Assembly (NCBI RefSeq): GCF_022012305.1 | Contig: NZ_JAKLTM010000010.1 | Location: 28,400-92,399 of the forward strand | Direction: 5' to 3' | Source: Ramlibacter paludis | GTDB taxonomy: Bacteria; Pseudomonadota; Gammaproteobacteria; Burkholderiales; Burkholderiaceae_C | DNA: 64,000 nt | Shown: in pieces, positions 57,323 to 64,000 of the stretch | How positions within the stretch are numbered: the stretch's first letter is position 1 | How the letters are laid out: every line of letters starts with the position of its first letter | Position numbers and translations under genes: made by a program | The notes under the pieces: model-generated | Seen by the model: the letters and a program-made list of their open reading frames with translations, nothing else | Databases searched by the model: none | Told to the model about the DNA's origin: nothing

Positions 57323-57856
57323 TTGGACTCCGCCCCCTTACCCGTGCTGGAGCTCGTCACGCCGAGCACCGCACGCGAGCTCGAAGAAGTTCGAGCGATC
57401 TTCCGCGAGTACGCCGACGGCCTCGGCGTCGACCTGTGCTTCCAGAACTTCGAGGAAGAACTCGCCACGCTGCCCGGCGAGTACGCGGCCCCGCGCGGCG
57501 CGCTGCTGCTGGCCCGCGTGGACGGCGAGGTGGCCGGCTGCTGCGGCCTGCGGCCGATGGACACGGCCGATTACCCCAATGCCGCCGAAATGAAGCGCCT
57601 GTACGTGCGCAAGGCCTTCCGCGGCTTCGGCCTGGGCCGGCGGCTGGCCGAGGCGGTGCTGGACGCCGCCCGGCAGGCCGGCTATGCCTGCGTGCTGCTG
57701 GACACGCTGGACGACATGGAAGCGGCGCGCGCGCTCTACGAGGACCTGGGCTTCGAGGACATCCCGCCCTACTATCACAACCCCATCGCAGGCGCGCACT
57801 ACCTGAAGGCCGACCTGTGGAACACGGGGCCGGCTCCCCTCAGCTCCAGGTTTTGA
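57323..57856 (+). CDS. GNAT-family N-acetyltransferase
   Basis: A 177-residue acetyltransferase: 'STARELEEVRAIFREYADGLGVDLCFQNFEEELATLPGEYAAPRGALLLARVDGEVAGCCGLRPMD', then the acetyl-CoA loop 'EMKRLYVRKAFRGFGLGRRLAEAVLDAARQAGY' (RGFGLGR) and 'ALYEDLGFEDIPPYYHNPIAG'. The 'YHNPI.GAhYlk' ending is typical of a common bacterial subgroup with unknown substrate. The start appears to be TTG at 57323; no ATG is available near the homology start. Confidence 0.87.
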   Translation: MDSAPLPVLELVTPSTARELEEVRAIFREYADGLGVDLCFQNFEEELATLPGEYAAPRGALLLARVDGEVAGCCGLRPMDTADYPNAAEMKRLYVRKAFRGFGLGRRLAEAVLDAARQAGYACVLLDTLDDMEAARALYEDLGFEDIPPYYHNPIAGAHYLKADLWNTGPAPLSSRF

Positions 57857-57862
57857 AACTGG

Positions 57863-57882
57863 GTCCCCGCCTGCGCGGGGAC
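57863..57882. repeat. REP-like palindrome (GTCCCCGC-ctgc-GCGGGGAC)
   Basis: Perfect 8-bp stem with CTGC loop in the spacer between convergent genes; shares the 18-bp core TCCCCGCCTGCGCGGGGA with the copy at 55921. A longer outer stem, CGAAAGCG...CGCTTTCG, lies beside it and reaches into the peroxiredoxin stop region. Confidence 0.6.
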
Positions 57883-57899
57883 GAAAGCGAACGCTGCGC

Positions 57900-58406
57900 T
57901 TACGCTTTCGCTTGCGCGAGCATCGTGCCCGCGTCGCTGACCTCGAACTTGCCCGGCGCTTCCACGTTCAGCGACTGCACCTTGCCGTCCTTGACCAGCA
58001 TCGAATAGCGGTTGCTGCGCACGCCCATGCCGCGGGCGGTGAGGTCCAGCGTCAGGCCGGTGGCCTTGGCGAAGTCGCCGCTGCCGTCGGCCAGCATGCG
58101 CACCTTGCCGTTGGTCTTCTGGTCGCGCGCCCAGGCGCCCATCACGAAGGCGTCGTTCACGCTCACGCACCAGATCTCGTCGACGCCGGCGCCCTTGAGG
58201 TCGTTGAACTTCTCGACGTAGCCCGGCACGTGCTTGGCCGAGCAGGTCGGCGTGAAGGCGCCCGGCAGCGCGAACAGGGCGATCGTCTTGCCCTTGGTGG
58301 CCTCGCCCACCTTCACCGGGTTCGGGCCGATGGAGCAGCCATTGCCCTCGACTTCCGAGTATTCCATCAGCGTGACGTCCGGCAGTTGGTCTCCGACTTT
58401 GATCAT
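57900..58406 (-). CDS. Peroxiredoxin (Prx5/AhpE-like, AhpC/TSA family)
   Basis: A 168-residue thiol peroxidase of the Prx5 type: 'IKVGDQLPDVTLMEYSEVEG', 'KTIALFALPGAFTPTCSAKHVPGYVEKFNDLKGAGVDEIWCVSVNDAFVMGAW' with the peroxidatic Cys in PTCS, and a conserved Arg near 'RSNRYSMLV'. It reduces H2O2 and organic peroxides; a second Cys ('IWCVSV') might resolve. AGGAG precedes the ATG. It lies downstream of the ribosomal operon, separated by a terminator, so has its own promoter somewhere in 58407-58440. Confidence 0.93.
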   Translation of the reverse strand: MIKVGDQLPDVTLMEYSEVEGNGCSIGPNPVKVGEATKGKTIALFALPGAFTPTCSAKHVPGYVEKFNDLKGAGVDEIWCVSVNDAFVMGAWARDQKTNGKVRMLADGSGDFAKATGLTLDLTARGMGVRSNRYSMLVKDGKVQSLNVEAPGKFEVSDAGTMLAQAKA

Positions 58407-58440
58407 GTATTGCTCCTGTGGGTTATGGCTTGGACAAAAG

Positions 58441-58470
58441 AAAACGGCCCACGATTGTGGGCCGTTTTTG
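58441..58470 (-). terminator. Intrinsic terminator at the end of the S10 operon
   Basis: ACGGCCCAC-gatt-GTGGGCCGT with A/T tracts on both sides (AAAA before, TTTTT after on plus; TTTTCTTTTG after on minus). On the minus strand it lies 22 bases after rpsQ and should end the S10 operon; it may work both ways. Confidence 0.8.
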
Positions 58471-58492
58471 GGTGCCTTGCAGCGCCGCAGTC

Positions 58493-58762
58493 TTAGACTT
58501 CGACGGCCTTCTCGACCAGGCGGGTCGCAACCCAGTTCTTGGTCTTCGAGATCGGCTTGCTTTCCGTGATCTCGATGACGTCGCCGGTGTGGTACTCGCC
58601 CTTTTCGTCATGGGCGTGGTACTTGCTCGACTTCATCACGATCTTGCCGTACAGCGCGTGCTTCACGCGGCGCTCCACGAGCACGGTCACGGTCTTGGCA
58701 CGCTTGTCGCTCACCACCTTGCCAATGAGGGTGCGCTTGAGGGAGGTCTTGGCTTCCGTCAT
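58493..58762 (-). CDS. rpsQ: 30S ribosomal protein S17
   Basis: An 89-residue primary 16S rRNA-binding protein: '[80 protein letters not shown]'. Last gene of the S10 operon. Start ATG 58762 is chosen over a GTG two codons earlier because AAGGAG is ideally spaced. The spc operon that follows in E. coli is not here. Confidence 0.97.
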   Translation of the reverse strand: MTEAKTSLKRTLIGKVVSDKRAKTVTVLVERRVKHALYGKIVMKSSKYHAHDEKGEYHTGDVIEITESKPISKTKNWVATRLVEKAVEV

Positions 58763-58771
58763 GTTCACTCC

Positions 58772-58981
58772 TTACTTGGTCTTGGTTTCAGTGGCGCGCT
58801 TCTGGGCCAGGATGGTCTTGGCGCGGGCGATGTCACGGCGCGTGCTGCGCAGCGTGCCGGTGTTGGTCAGCTGTTGCGTCGCCTTCTGCATGCGCAGGCC
58901 GAAATGGGCCTTCTGCAGGGACTTCACTTCGGCTTCGATGCCGGCAACGTCCTTCTGGCGGAGATCATTGGCTTTGGTCAT
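58772..58981 (-). CDS. rpmC: 50S ribosomal protein L29
   Basis: A 69-residue helical hairpin protein near the tunnel exit: '[59 protein letters not shown]', matching the L29 signature 'LRMQ...N...RRxIARxxT'. GGAGGAG precedes the ATG at 58981; another ATG two codons earlier sits on the ribosome-binding site itself. Confidence 0.96.
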   Translation of the reverse strand: MTKANDLRQKDVAGIEAEVKSLQKAHFGLRMQKATQQLTNTGTLRSTRRDIARAKTILAQKRATETKTK

Positions 58982-58995
58982 TTGCATCTCCTCCT

Positions 58996-59412
58996 TCAGG
59001 CGCCCAGCATGCGGGTCACGAACGTGGTGCGCAGCGGCAGCTTGGCCGCAGCCAGCTTGAACGCTTCGCGGGCGAGTTCTTCGGGCACGCCGACGATCTC
59101 GAACACGACCTTGCCCGGCTGGATTTCAGCCACGTAGTACTCGGGGTTGCCCTTGCCGTTACCCATACGCACTTCGGCGGGCTTCTGGGAGATCGGCTTG
59201 TCGGGGAACACGCGGATCCAGATGCGGCCGCCACGCTTCACGTGACGGGAGATCGCGCGACGCGCGGCCTCGATCTGGCGGGCCGTCAGGCGGCCGCGGT
59301 CGGTGCACTTCAGGCCGAAGTCACCGAACGCCACGGTGTTACCCGTGGTCGCGATGCCGGTGTTGCGGCCTTTTTGCTCTTTGCGGTATTTGCGGCGAGC
59401 GGGTTGCAGCAT
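58996..59412 (-). CDS. rplP: 50S ribosomal protein L16
   Basis: A 138-residue protein near the A site: '[105 protein letters not shown]', with the L16 signatures ([18 protein letters not shown]; RMGnGKG). Two bases after rpsC. Confidence 0.98.
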   Translation of the reverse strand: MLQPARRKYRKEQKGRNTGIATTGNTVAFGDFGLKCTDRGRLTARQIEAARRAISRHVKRGGRIWIRVFPDKPISQKPAEVRMGNGKGNPEYYVAEIQPGKVVFEIVGVPEELAREAFKLAAAKLPLRTTFVTRMLGA

Positions 59413-59414
59413 GT

Positions 59415-60359
59415 TTACTCTCCTTTACCGTCGGTCGGGGCAGTCCCGGCCGGCGCGGCACCCGTCTTGCGGGGAACGCGCTTAACGGCAGATTTCGGCG
59501 CATCTGCGCCTTGGGTGGCTTCTGCAGGCTTGTCGGCACCATCGGCCGGCGCAACGTTGCCGGCGCCGGCGCTCACGCCGCCGCGCGGGGCGCCACGGCC
59601 GGCGCCGGGGCCGCCGCGGCGGTTGTCGCCGGGACCGCCACGGCGGTCGCCGTCACGACGCGGACCGCGCGGGCCACGGCGCTCTTCGCCCTCGGGGCGC
59701 GGCGTCGAGTCCAGCGAAGGCGCGTCGGTGCGGCCCAGCGTGTCGCCCTTGTAGACCCAGACCTTGACGCCGATGACGCCGTAGGTGGTCTTGGCTTCGG
59801 AGAAGCCGTAGTCGATGTCGGCACGCAGGGTGTGCAGCGGCACGCGGCCTTCGCGGTACCACTCGGTACGCGCGATCTCGATGCCGTTCAGGCGGCCGGC
59901 GGACATGATCTTGATGCCCTGGGCGCCCAGGCGCATCGCGTTCTGCATGGCGCGCTTCATCGCGCGGCGGAACATGATGCGCTTTTCGAGCTGCTGGGTG
60001 ATCGAGTCGGCGATCAGCTGTGCATCGACTTCGGGCTTGCGCACTTCTTCGATGTTGACAGCAACCGGCACGCCCAGGCGGGTGGCCAGTTCCTTCTTCA
60101 GGTTCTCGATGTCCTCGCCCTTCTTGCCGATCACCACGCCCGGACGCGCCGAGTAGATGGTGATGCGCGCGTTCTTGGCGGGGCGCTCGATCAGCACGCG
60201 GCTGACGGCCGCGTTCTTCAGCTTGGTCTTCAGGTAGTCGCGGACCTTGATGTCCTCGGCCAGCATGTCGCCGAAGTCGCGGTTGTTCGCGTACCAGCGG
60301 CTGTTCCAGTTGCGGGTGACGGCCAGGCGGAAGCCGGTCGGATGGATCTTCTGTCCCAT
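59415..60359 (-). CDS. rpsC: 30S ribosomal protein S3 with long Gly/Arg-rich C-terminal extension
   Basis: A 314-residue S3. The core is normal: '[59 protein letters not shown]', KH motif '[18 protein letters not shown]', and '[17 protein letters not shown]'. E. coli S3 is 233 residues; here about 100 residues follow the core, rich in Gly, Arg, Pro and Asp ('[35 protein letters not shown]'), then an Ala/Pro/Lys end. S3 lines the mRNA entry channel, so the tail may touch mRNA or be disordered. Extensions occur in related betaproteobacteria. Confidence 0.97.
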   Translation of the reverse strand: MGQKIHPTGFRLAVTRNWNSRWYANNRDFGDMLAEDIKVRDYLKTKLKNAAVSRVLIERPAKNARITIYSARPGVVIGKKGEDIENLKKELATRLGVPVAVNIEEVRKPEVDAQLIADSITQQLEKRIMFRRAMKRAMQNAMRLGAQGIKIMSAGRLNGIEIARTEWYREGRVPLHTLRADIDYGFSEAKTTYGVIGVKVWVYKGDTLGRTDAPSLDSTPRPEGEERRGPRGPRRDGDRRGGPGDNRRGGPGAGRGAPRGGVSAGAGNVAPADGADKPAEATQGADAPKSAVKRVPRKTGAAPAGTAPTDGKGE

Positions 60360-60373
60360 GTTCTTCCTTAGCC

Positions 60374-60706
60374 TTAGTTGCCGACGGTCACGTACACGTG
60401 GCAGGTGCCCTTGCTGATGCGGTTGCCGCGGCCCTTGGCCCGTGCGGTGAAACGCTTCAGCGTGGCGCCTTGCTCCACATAGATCGTCTTGACCTTCAGC
60501 TCGTCGATGTCGGCCCCATCGTTGTGCTCGGCGTTCGCGATCGCGGACTCCAGCACCTTCTTGATGATGACGGCACCCTTCTTCTGGGTGAAGTTCAGGA
60601 CGTTGAGGGCCTGGTCCACTTTCTTGCCGCGGATCAGGTCGGCCACGAGGCGGCCCTTGTCGACAGACAGGCGCACACCCCGGAGGACTGCTTTGGTTTC
60701 AGCCAT
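60374..60706 (-). CDS. rplV: 50S ribosomal protein L22
   Basis: A 110-residue 23S rRNA-binding protein lining the exit tunnel: '[103 protein letters not shown]'. The loop '[15 protein letters not shown]' is the L22 signature. Between rpsS and rpsC. Confidence 0.98.
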   Translation of the reverse strand: MAETKAVLRGVRLSVDKGRLVADLIRGKKVDQALNVLNFTQKKGAVIIKKVLESAIANAEHNDGADIDELKVKTIYVEQGATLKRFTARAKGRGNRISKGTCHVYVTVGN

Positions 60707-60715
60707 TTTTCAGCC

Positions 60716-60994
60716 TCACTTCTTCACGACTTTTTTGTCGGCGGGGTGACCCTTGAAGGTGCGCGTCAGGGCGAATTCGCCCAGCTTGTGGCCCACCATC
60801 TGGTCGGTGATGTAGACCGGCACGTGCTGCTTGCCGTTGTGGACGGCGATCGTCAGCCCGATGAAATCGGGCAGGATCATGGAGCGGCGCGACCAGGTCT
60901 TGATCGGCTTCTTGTCCTTGGCGGAGACGGCCTTGTCGACCTTCGCCACCAGGTGGTGGTCCACGAACGGACCCTTCTTGAGAGAACGCGTCAT
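60716..60994 (-). CDS. rpsS: 30S ribosomal protein S19
   Basis: A 92-residue head protein: '[88 protein letters not shown]', with the S19 signature ([24 protein letters not shown]). Standard length and position. Confidence 0.98.
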   Translation of the reverse strand: MTRSLKKGPFVDHHLVAKVDKAVSAKDKKPIKTWSRRSMILPDFIGLTIAVHNGKQHVPVYITDQMVGHKLGEFALTRTFKGHPADKKVVKK

Positions 60995-61009
60995 TTGTGC
61001 GACCCCTTC

Positions 61010-61834
61010 TTACTTCTTGCGACGCGAGACGATGAACGTCTGCGTGCGCTTGTTGTTACGGGTACGGTAACCCTTGGTCAGGTTGCCCCACGGGTCGACA
61101 GGGTGACGGCCTTCGCCGGTCTTGCCTTCGCCGCCGCCGTGCGGGTGGTCGACAGGGTTCATCACCACGCCGCGAACGGTCGGGCGGATACCCATGTGAC
61201 GCTTCACGCCGGCCTTGCCGAGCTGGCGCAGGCTGTGCTCTTCGTTGGCGACTTCGCCGATGGTGGCGCGGCACTCGATGTGGATCTTGCGAACCTCACC
61301 GGAGCGCATGCGGACCTGGGCGTAGGTGCCTTCGCGGGCCAGCAGCGTGGCCGACGTGCCGGCCGAACGCGCGATCTGCGCGCCCTTGCCGGGTTGCAGC
61401 TCGATGCAGTGGATCGTCGAACCGACCGGGATGTTGCGGATCGGCAGCGTGTTGCCGGCGCGGATCGGGGCCTCGGAACCACTCATCATGGTGGAGCCGA
61501 CTTCCAGGCCGCGCGGGGCGATCACGTAGCGGCGCTCGCCGTCGGCGTACACCACCAGGGCGATGTGCGCGGAACGGTTCGGGTCGTACTCGATGCGCTC
61601 GACCTTCGCCGGGATGCCGTCCTTGTTGCGGACGAAATCGACGACGCGGTAGTGGTGCTTGTGACCACCGCCCTTGTGGCGAGTCGTGATGTGGCCGTTG
61701 TTGTTGCGGCCGGACTTCTGGATCTGGGGCTCCAGCAGCGGTGCGTAACCTTCGCCCTTGTGCAGGTGGTCACGCGAGATCTTCACCATGCCGCGATGGC
61801 CTGGCGAAGTCGGTTTCATCTTGATGACTGCCAT
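61010..61834 (-). CDS. rplB: 50S ribosomal protein L2
   Basis: A 274-residue protein near the peptidyl-transferase centre: '[88 protein letters not shown]', and the C-terminal signature '[33 protein letters not shown]' with the conserved His. Length as in E. coli (273). Two bases separate it from rplW. Confidence 0.98.
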   Translation of the reverse strand: MAVIKMKPTSPGHRGMVKISRDHLHKGEGYAPLLEPQIQKSGRNNNGHITTRHKGGGHKHHYRVVDFVRNKDGIPAKVERIEYDPNRSAHIALVVYADGERRYVIAPRGLEVGSTMMSGSEAPIRAGNTLPIRNIPVGSTIHCIELQPGKGAQIARSAGTSATLLAREGTYAQVRMRSGEVRKIHIECRATIGEVANEEHSLRQLGKAGVKRHMGIRPTVRGVVMNPVDHPHGGGEGKTGEGRHPVDPWGNLTKGYRTRNNKRTQTFIVSRRKK

Positions 61835-61836
61835 GA

Positions 61837-62175
61837 TTAAGCGGTCTCCCCGGAGAAGTTCAGCTCCTGGCCCGGCTGCAGCGTCACGTACGCCTTGCGC
61901 ACGTTGTCGCGGCGACCGATGGAACGGCCGAAGCGCTTGGTCTTGCCCTTGGTGTTGAGGACGGAAACGCCCTTCACCTGCACGTTGAACATCAGTTCGA
62001 CGGCGGCCTTGATCTCGGGCTTGGTGGCGTCCTGCAGCACCTTGAAGGTGACGGCGTTGGACTTGTCGGCCACGTGCGTCGCCTTCTCGGAGACGATCGG
62101 GGCAACCAGCACCTGCATCAGGCGGCCCTGGTCGTACTTCGCGCGGGACGCGGGAGTGGGATTGACGCGGCTCAT
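61837..62175 (-). CDS. rplW: 50S ribosomal protein L23
   Basis: A 112-residue tunnel-exit protein, docking site for trigger factor and SRP: '[89 protein letters not shown]'. Start ATG 62175 overlaps the rplD stop (ATGA), and homology begins shortly after. Confidence 0.97.
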   Translation of the reverse strand: MSRVNPTPASRAKYDQGRLMQVLVAPIVSEKATHVADKSNAVTFKVLQDATKPEIKAAVELMFNVQVKGVSVLNTKGKTKRFGRSIGRRDNVRKAYVTLQPGQELNFSGETA

Positions 62176-62792
62176 GCGAACATCTCCTTGAGCTTGTCCA
62201 TGGCGGCCTTCGTGACCAGCACCTTCTTGTAGTGCACCAGGGACACCGGGTCGGCGTAACGCGGCTCGACGATGTAGACGTGCGGCAGGTTGCGCGAGGA
62301 CAGGTGCAGGTTCTCGTCGATCTCGTCGGCGATCACCATGACCGATTCCAGGTTCATGGCCTTGAACTTGGCAGCCAGCTGCTTCGTCTTGGGGCTGTCG
62401 ACCTTGAGGGACTCGACCACCGCCAGGCGGCCGTCGCGGGCCAGCTGGGAGAAGATGGCGGCCATGCCGGCGCGGTACATCTTCTTGTTGATCTTCTGGG
62501 TGAAGTTCTCTTCCGGGCTGTTCGGGAAGATGCGGCCGCCGCCACGCCACAGGGGCGAAGACGTCATGCCGGCGCGGGCGCGGCCCGTGCCCTTCTGGCG
62601 GAACGGCTTCTTGGTGGAGTGGTGGACTTCGGCGCGGTCCTTCTGGGCGCGGGTGCCTTGACGGGCGTTCGCCTGGAAGGCGACGACGATCTGGTGCACC
62701 AGGGCTTCGTTGTATTCGCGGCCGAACACGGTGTCAGGCGCGTCGATCTTGGACGCGGCCTGGCCTTGCTCGTTCAGGAGTTCGAGTTGCAT
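62172..62792 (-). CDS. rplD: 50S ribosomal protein L4
   Basis: A 206-residue protein that in E. coli also represses its own operon: '[104 protein letters not shown]', whose loop '[14 protein letters not shown]...P.WRGGG..F' reaches the tunnel. Starts directly after the rplC stop. Whether autoregulation through the leader applies here is unknown. Confidence 0.98.
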   Translation of the reverse strand: MQLELLNEQGQAASKIDAPDTVFGREYNEALVHQIVVAFQANARQGTRAQKDRAEVHHSTKKPFRQKGTGRARAGMTSSPLWRGGGRIFPNSPEENFTQKINKKMYRAGMAAIFSQLARDGRLAVVESLKVDSPKTKQLAAKFKAMNLESVMVIADEIDENLHLSSRNLPHVYIVEPRYADPVSLVHYKKVLVTKAAMDKLKEMFA

Positions 62793-63491
62793 TTACTTCT
62801 TCCCCTTCTCGGCCTTGGCCTGCACCACGACCGGCTTCGGCTGGCCCTTGGCAGCGAGGCGGACGGTCACGAAGCCGTTCTTGGAGCCGGGAACGGCGCC
62901 GCGCACCAGCAGCAGGCCACGGCCTTCGTCCACGCGGACGACGTCGAGGTTCTGCACGGTGGTGGTCACGTCGCCCTGGTGGCCGGACATCTTCTTGCCC
63001 GGGAACACGCGGCCCGGGTCCTGCGCCATCGAGATCGAGCCGGGCACGTTGTGCGAACGGCTGTTGCCGTGCGACGCGCGCTGGGACTTGAAGTTGTGGC
63101 GCTTGATGGTGCCCATGAAGCCCTTGCCGATCGAGGTGCCCTGCACGTCGACCAGCTGGCCGGCGGAGAAGACTTCCTGGACCGCGACGGCCTTGCCCGC
63201 GGCGTACTTGCCGGCGGTGTCGGCGTCGACACGGAATTCACGGATGATTTCACCGGCTTCGACGCCCGCTTTCGCGAGGTGGCCGGCTTGGGGCTTGGTC
63301 ACGCGCGAGGCCTTGCGCGAACCGTACGTGACCTGCAGGGCCACGTAGCCGTCGGTGTCTTGGGACTTGACCTGGGTGACGCGGTTGTTCGACACGTCGA
63401 TCACGGTGACGGGGACTGCATCCCCCTCGTCCGTGAACAGGCGCATCATGCCCACCTTGCGGCCCAGCAACCCGAGGCTGCTCAGACTCAT
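62793..63491 (-). CDS. rplC: 50S ribosomal protein L3
   Basis: A 232-residue early-assembly protein: '[80 protein letters not shown]' and the signature '[50 protein letters not shown]' with the methylated Gln of bacterial L3. First gene after the rpsJ terminator; the 167-base spacer upstream holds a terminator and a candidate promoter. Confidence 0.98.
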   Translation of the reverse strand: MSLSSLGLLGRKVGMMRLFTDEGDAVPVTVIDVSNNRVTQVKSQDTDGYVALQVTYGSRKASRVTKPQAGHLAKAGVEAGEIIREFRVDADTAGKYAAGKAVAVQEVFSAGQLVDVQGTSIGKGFMGTIKRHNFKSQRASHGNSRSHNVPGSISMAQDPGRVFPGKKMSGHQGDVTTTVQNLDVVRVDEGRGLLLVRGAVPGSKNGFVTVRLAAKGQPKPVVVQAKAEKGKK

Positions 63492-63600
63492 GTTTTTACT
63501 CCGTTACCTTCGCCGCAGCCGCTGCAATTGGCTTCTGCGTTTGGAATGCGAAAGAGGGTTGATAAAAGCTCCGCCCGCCCGGAGGCAAGCGAAGCCCGCA

Positions 63601-63606
63601 ATTGTA
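63601..63606 (-). promoter_or_regulatory. Candidate extended -10 (TGC-TACAAT) for the rplC-rpsQ operon
   Basis: On the minus strand TGCTACAAT lies just after the rpsJ terminator and about 110 bases before the rplC start. The TGn motif can replace a poor -35. Its place between terminator and rplC fits a separate start for the rest of the S10 operon. Confidence 0.45.
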
Positions 63607-63614
63607 GCAGGAAA

Positions 63615-63640
63615 GAAAAAAGGGCGCACCTGGCGCCCTT
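63615..63640 (-). terminator. Intrinsic terminator between rpsJ and rplC
   Basis: Reading leftward, AAGGGCGC-caggt-GCGCCCTT followed by TTTTC; an 8-bp perfect stem with T-tract, 18 bases after the rpsJ stop. It should end the tuf-rpsJ transcript. Confidence 0.82.
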
Positions 63641-63658
63641 CGGGGACCGGCTACAGGG

Positions 63659-63970
63659 TTACTGCAGCTTGATCTCGACGTCCACGCCGGCCGGCAGGTC
63701 CAGCTTCATCAGGGCGTCGACCGTCTTGTCGGTCGGGTCGACGATGTCCATCAGGCGCTGGTGCGTGCGGATCTCGAACTGGTCGCGCGACGACTTGTTG
63801 ACGTGCGGCGAACGCAGGATGTCGAAGCGCTTCATGCGCGTCGGCAGGGGCACCGGGCCCTTGACGATGGCGCCGGTGCGCTTGGCGGTGTCGACGATTT
63901 CAGCGGCCGATTGGTCGATCAGCTTGTAATCGAAGGCTTTCAGGCGGATGCGGATCTTTTGCTGGGCCAT
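63659..63970 (-). CDS. rpsJ: 30S ribosomal protein S10 (NusE)
   Basis: A 103-residue protein of the 30S head that also pairs with NusB in antitermination: '[99 protein letters not shown]'. ATG 63970 lies 5 bases after the tuf stop, so it is probably co-transcribed with tuf; an in-frame upstream start at 63976 overlaps that stop and is less likely. A terminator separates it from rplC. Confidence 0.98.
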   Translation of the reverse strand: MAQQKIRIRLKAFDYKLIDQSAAEIVDTAKRTGAIVKGPVPLPTRMKRFDILRSPHVNKSSRDQFEIRTHQRLMDIVDPTDKTVDALMKLDLPAGVDVEIKLQ

Positions 63971-63975
63971 GACCA

Positions 63976-64000
63976 TTACTCCATGATCTTGGCGACAACG
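63976..64000 (-). CDS. tuf: Last codons of elongation factor Tu, cut by the window edge
   Basis: The final 25 bases read on the minus strand as VVAKIME then TAA, matching the EF-Tu C-terminus (usually GVVAKI(I/M)E or similar). The tuf-rpsJ junction is the common order in proteobacteria and supports the call. Only seven residues are visible. Confidence 0.82.

Overview
The window is GC-rich DNA from a betaproteobacterial chromosome. The order Burkholderiales, probably family Comamonadaceae, is the best fit. This rests on gene content: gatCAB beside mreBCD-mrdA, a transporter-less regulatory PTS (EI, HPr and EIIA-Man type), a dat-DUF493-lipB-lipA run, a qNor/NnrS/NsrR nitric-oxide island, and a tuf-rpsJ / rplC-rpsQ ribosomal arrangement. 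The assignment is inference; no rRNA or tRNA gene is present to settle it. Nearly all the DNA is coding, many neighbours overlap by 1-4 bases, and no gene-free stretch exceeds 300 bases.

Layout: 1-6.2 kb holds a cut-off gene, small membrane and TPR proteins, an AEC-type carrier, Rep helicase, a small exported protein and a PHA-depolymerase-type esterase. 6.2-18.5 kb is a denitrification and nitric-oxide island. On the minus strand lie nirK (with a fused cytochrome c domain), a NirV-like protein and an SCO copper chaperone. On the plus strand lie a DUF2249 protein, quinol NO reductase (norB), the NO sensor NsrR, a DUF59 protein, an unknown membrane protein, NnrS, a nitronate-monooxygenase-like flavoprotein and a B12-dependent class II ribonucleotide reductase. 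The divergent promoter region at 9.1-9.25 kb carries one FNR/DNR-type box midway between two NsrR-type palindromes.

18.5-24.9 kb: bestrophin, exonuclease III, pyrE (its start codon overlaps that of exonuclease III on the other strand), a DUF4124-type protein and gatCAB. 25-30 kb: the cell-shape operon mreB-mreC-mreD-mrdA. 30-37.2 kb: hydrolase, NTF2-like and Rossmann proteins, a LemA/TPM-domain operon, a LivJ-type binding protein, a histidine phosphatase and an NAD(P)H-hydrate dehydratase. 37.2-44.9 kb: the complete F1Fo ATP synthase operon atpIBEFHAGDC, followed beyond a terminator by a second atpC. 45-48.3 kb: CopD-like protein, D-amino-acid transaminase, DUF493 protein and the lipoate genes lipB-lipA. 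48.3-58.4 kb: acetyltransferases, an EamA exporter, the regulatory PTS operon headed by an MFS transporter, a CaiB-type CoA transferase, an esterase, a TlpA-type thioredoxin, cytochrome c', a cytochrome b and a peroxiredoxin. 58.5-64 kb: the S10 ribosomal-protein operon (rpsJ to rpsQ), with the last codons of tuf at the edge.

The most notable points are the symmetrical NsrR-FNR-NsrR control region, the tandem atpC duplication split by a terminator, the cysteine cluster in the nitronate-monooxygenase-like protein, the palindrome-dense mreB-mreC spacer, and the terminator plus promoter separating rpsJ from rplC. No CRISPR array, insertion sequence, prophage or tRNA gene was seen.
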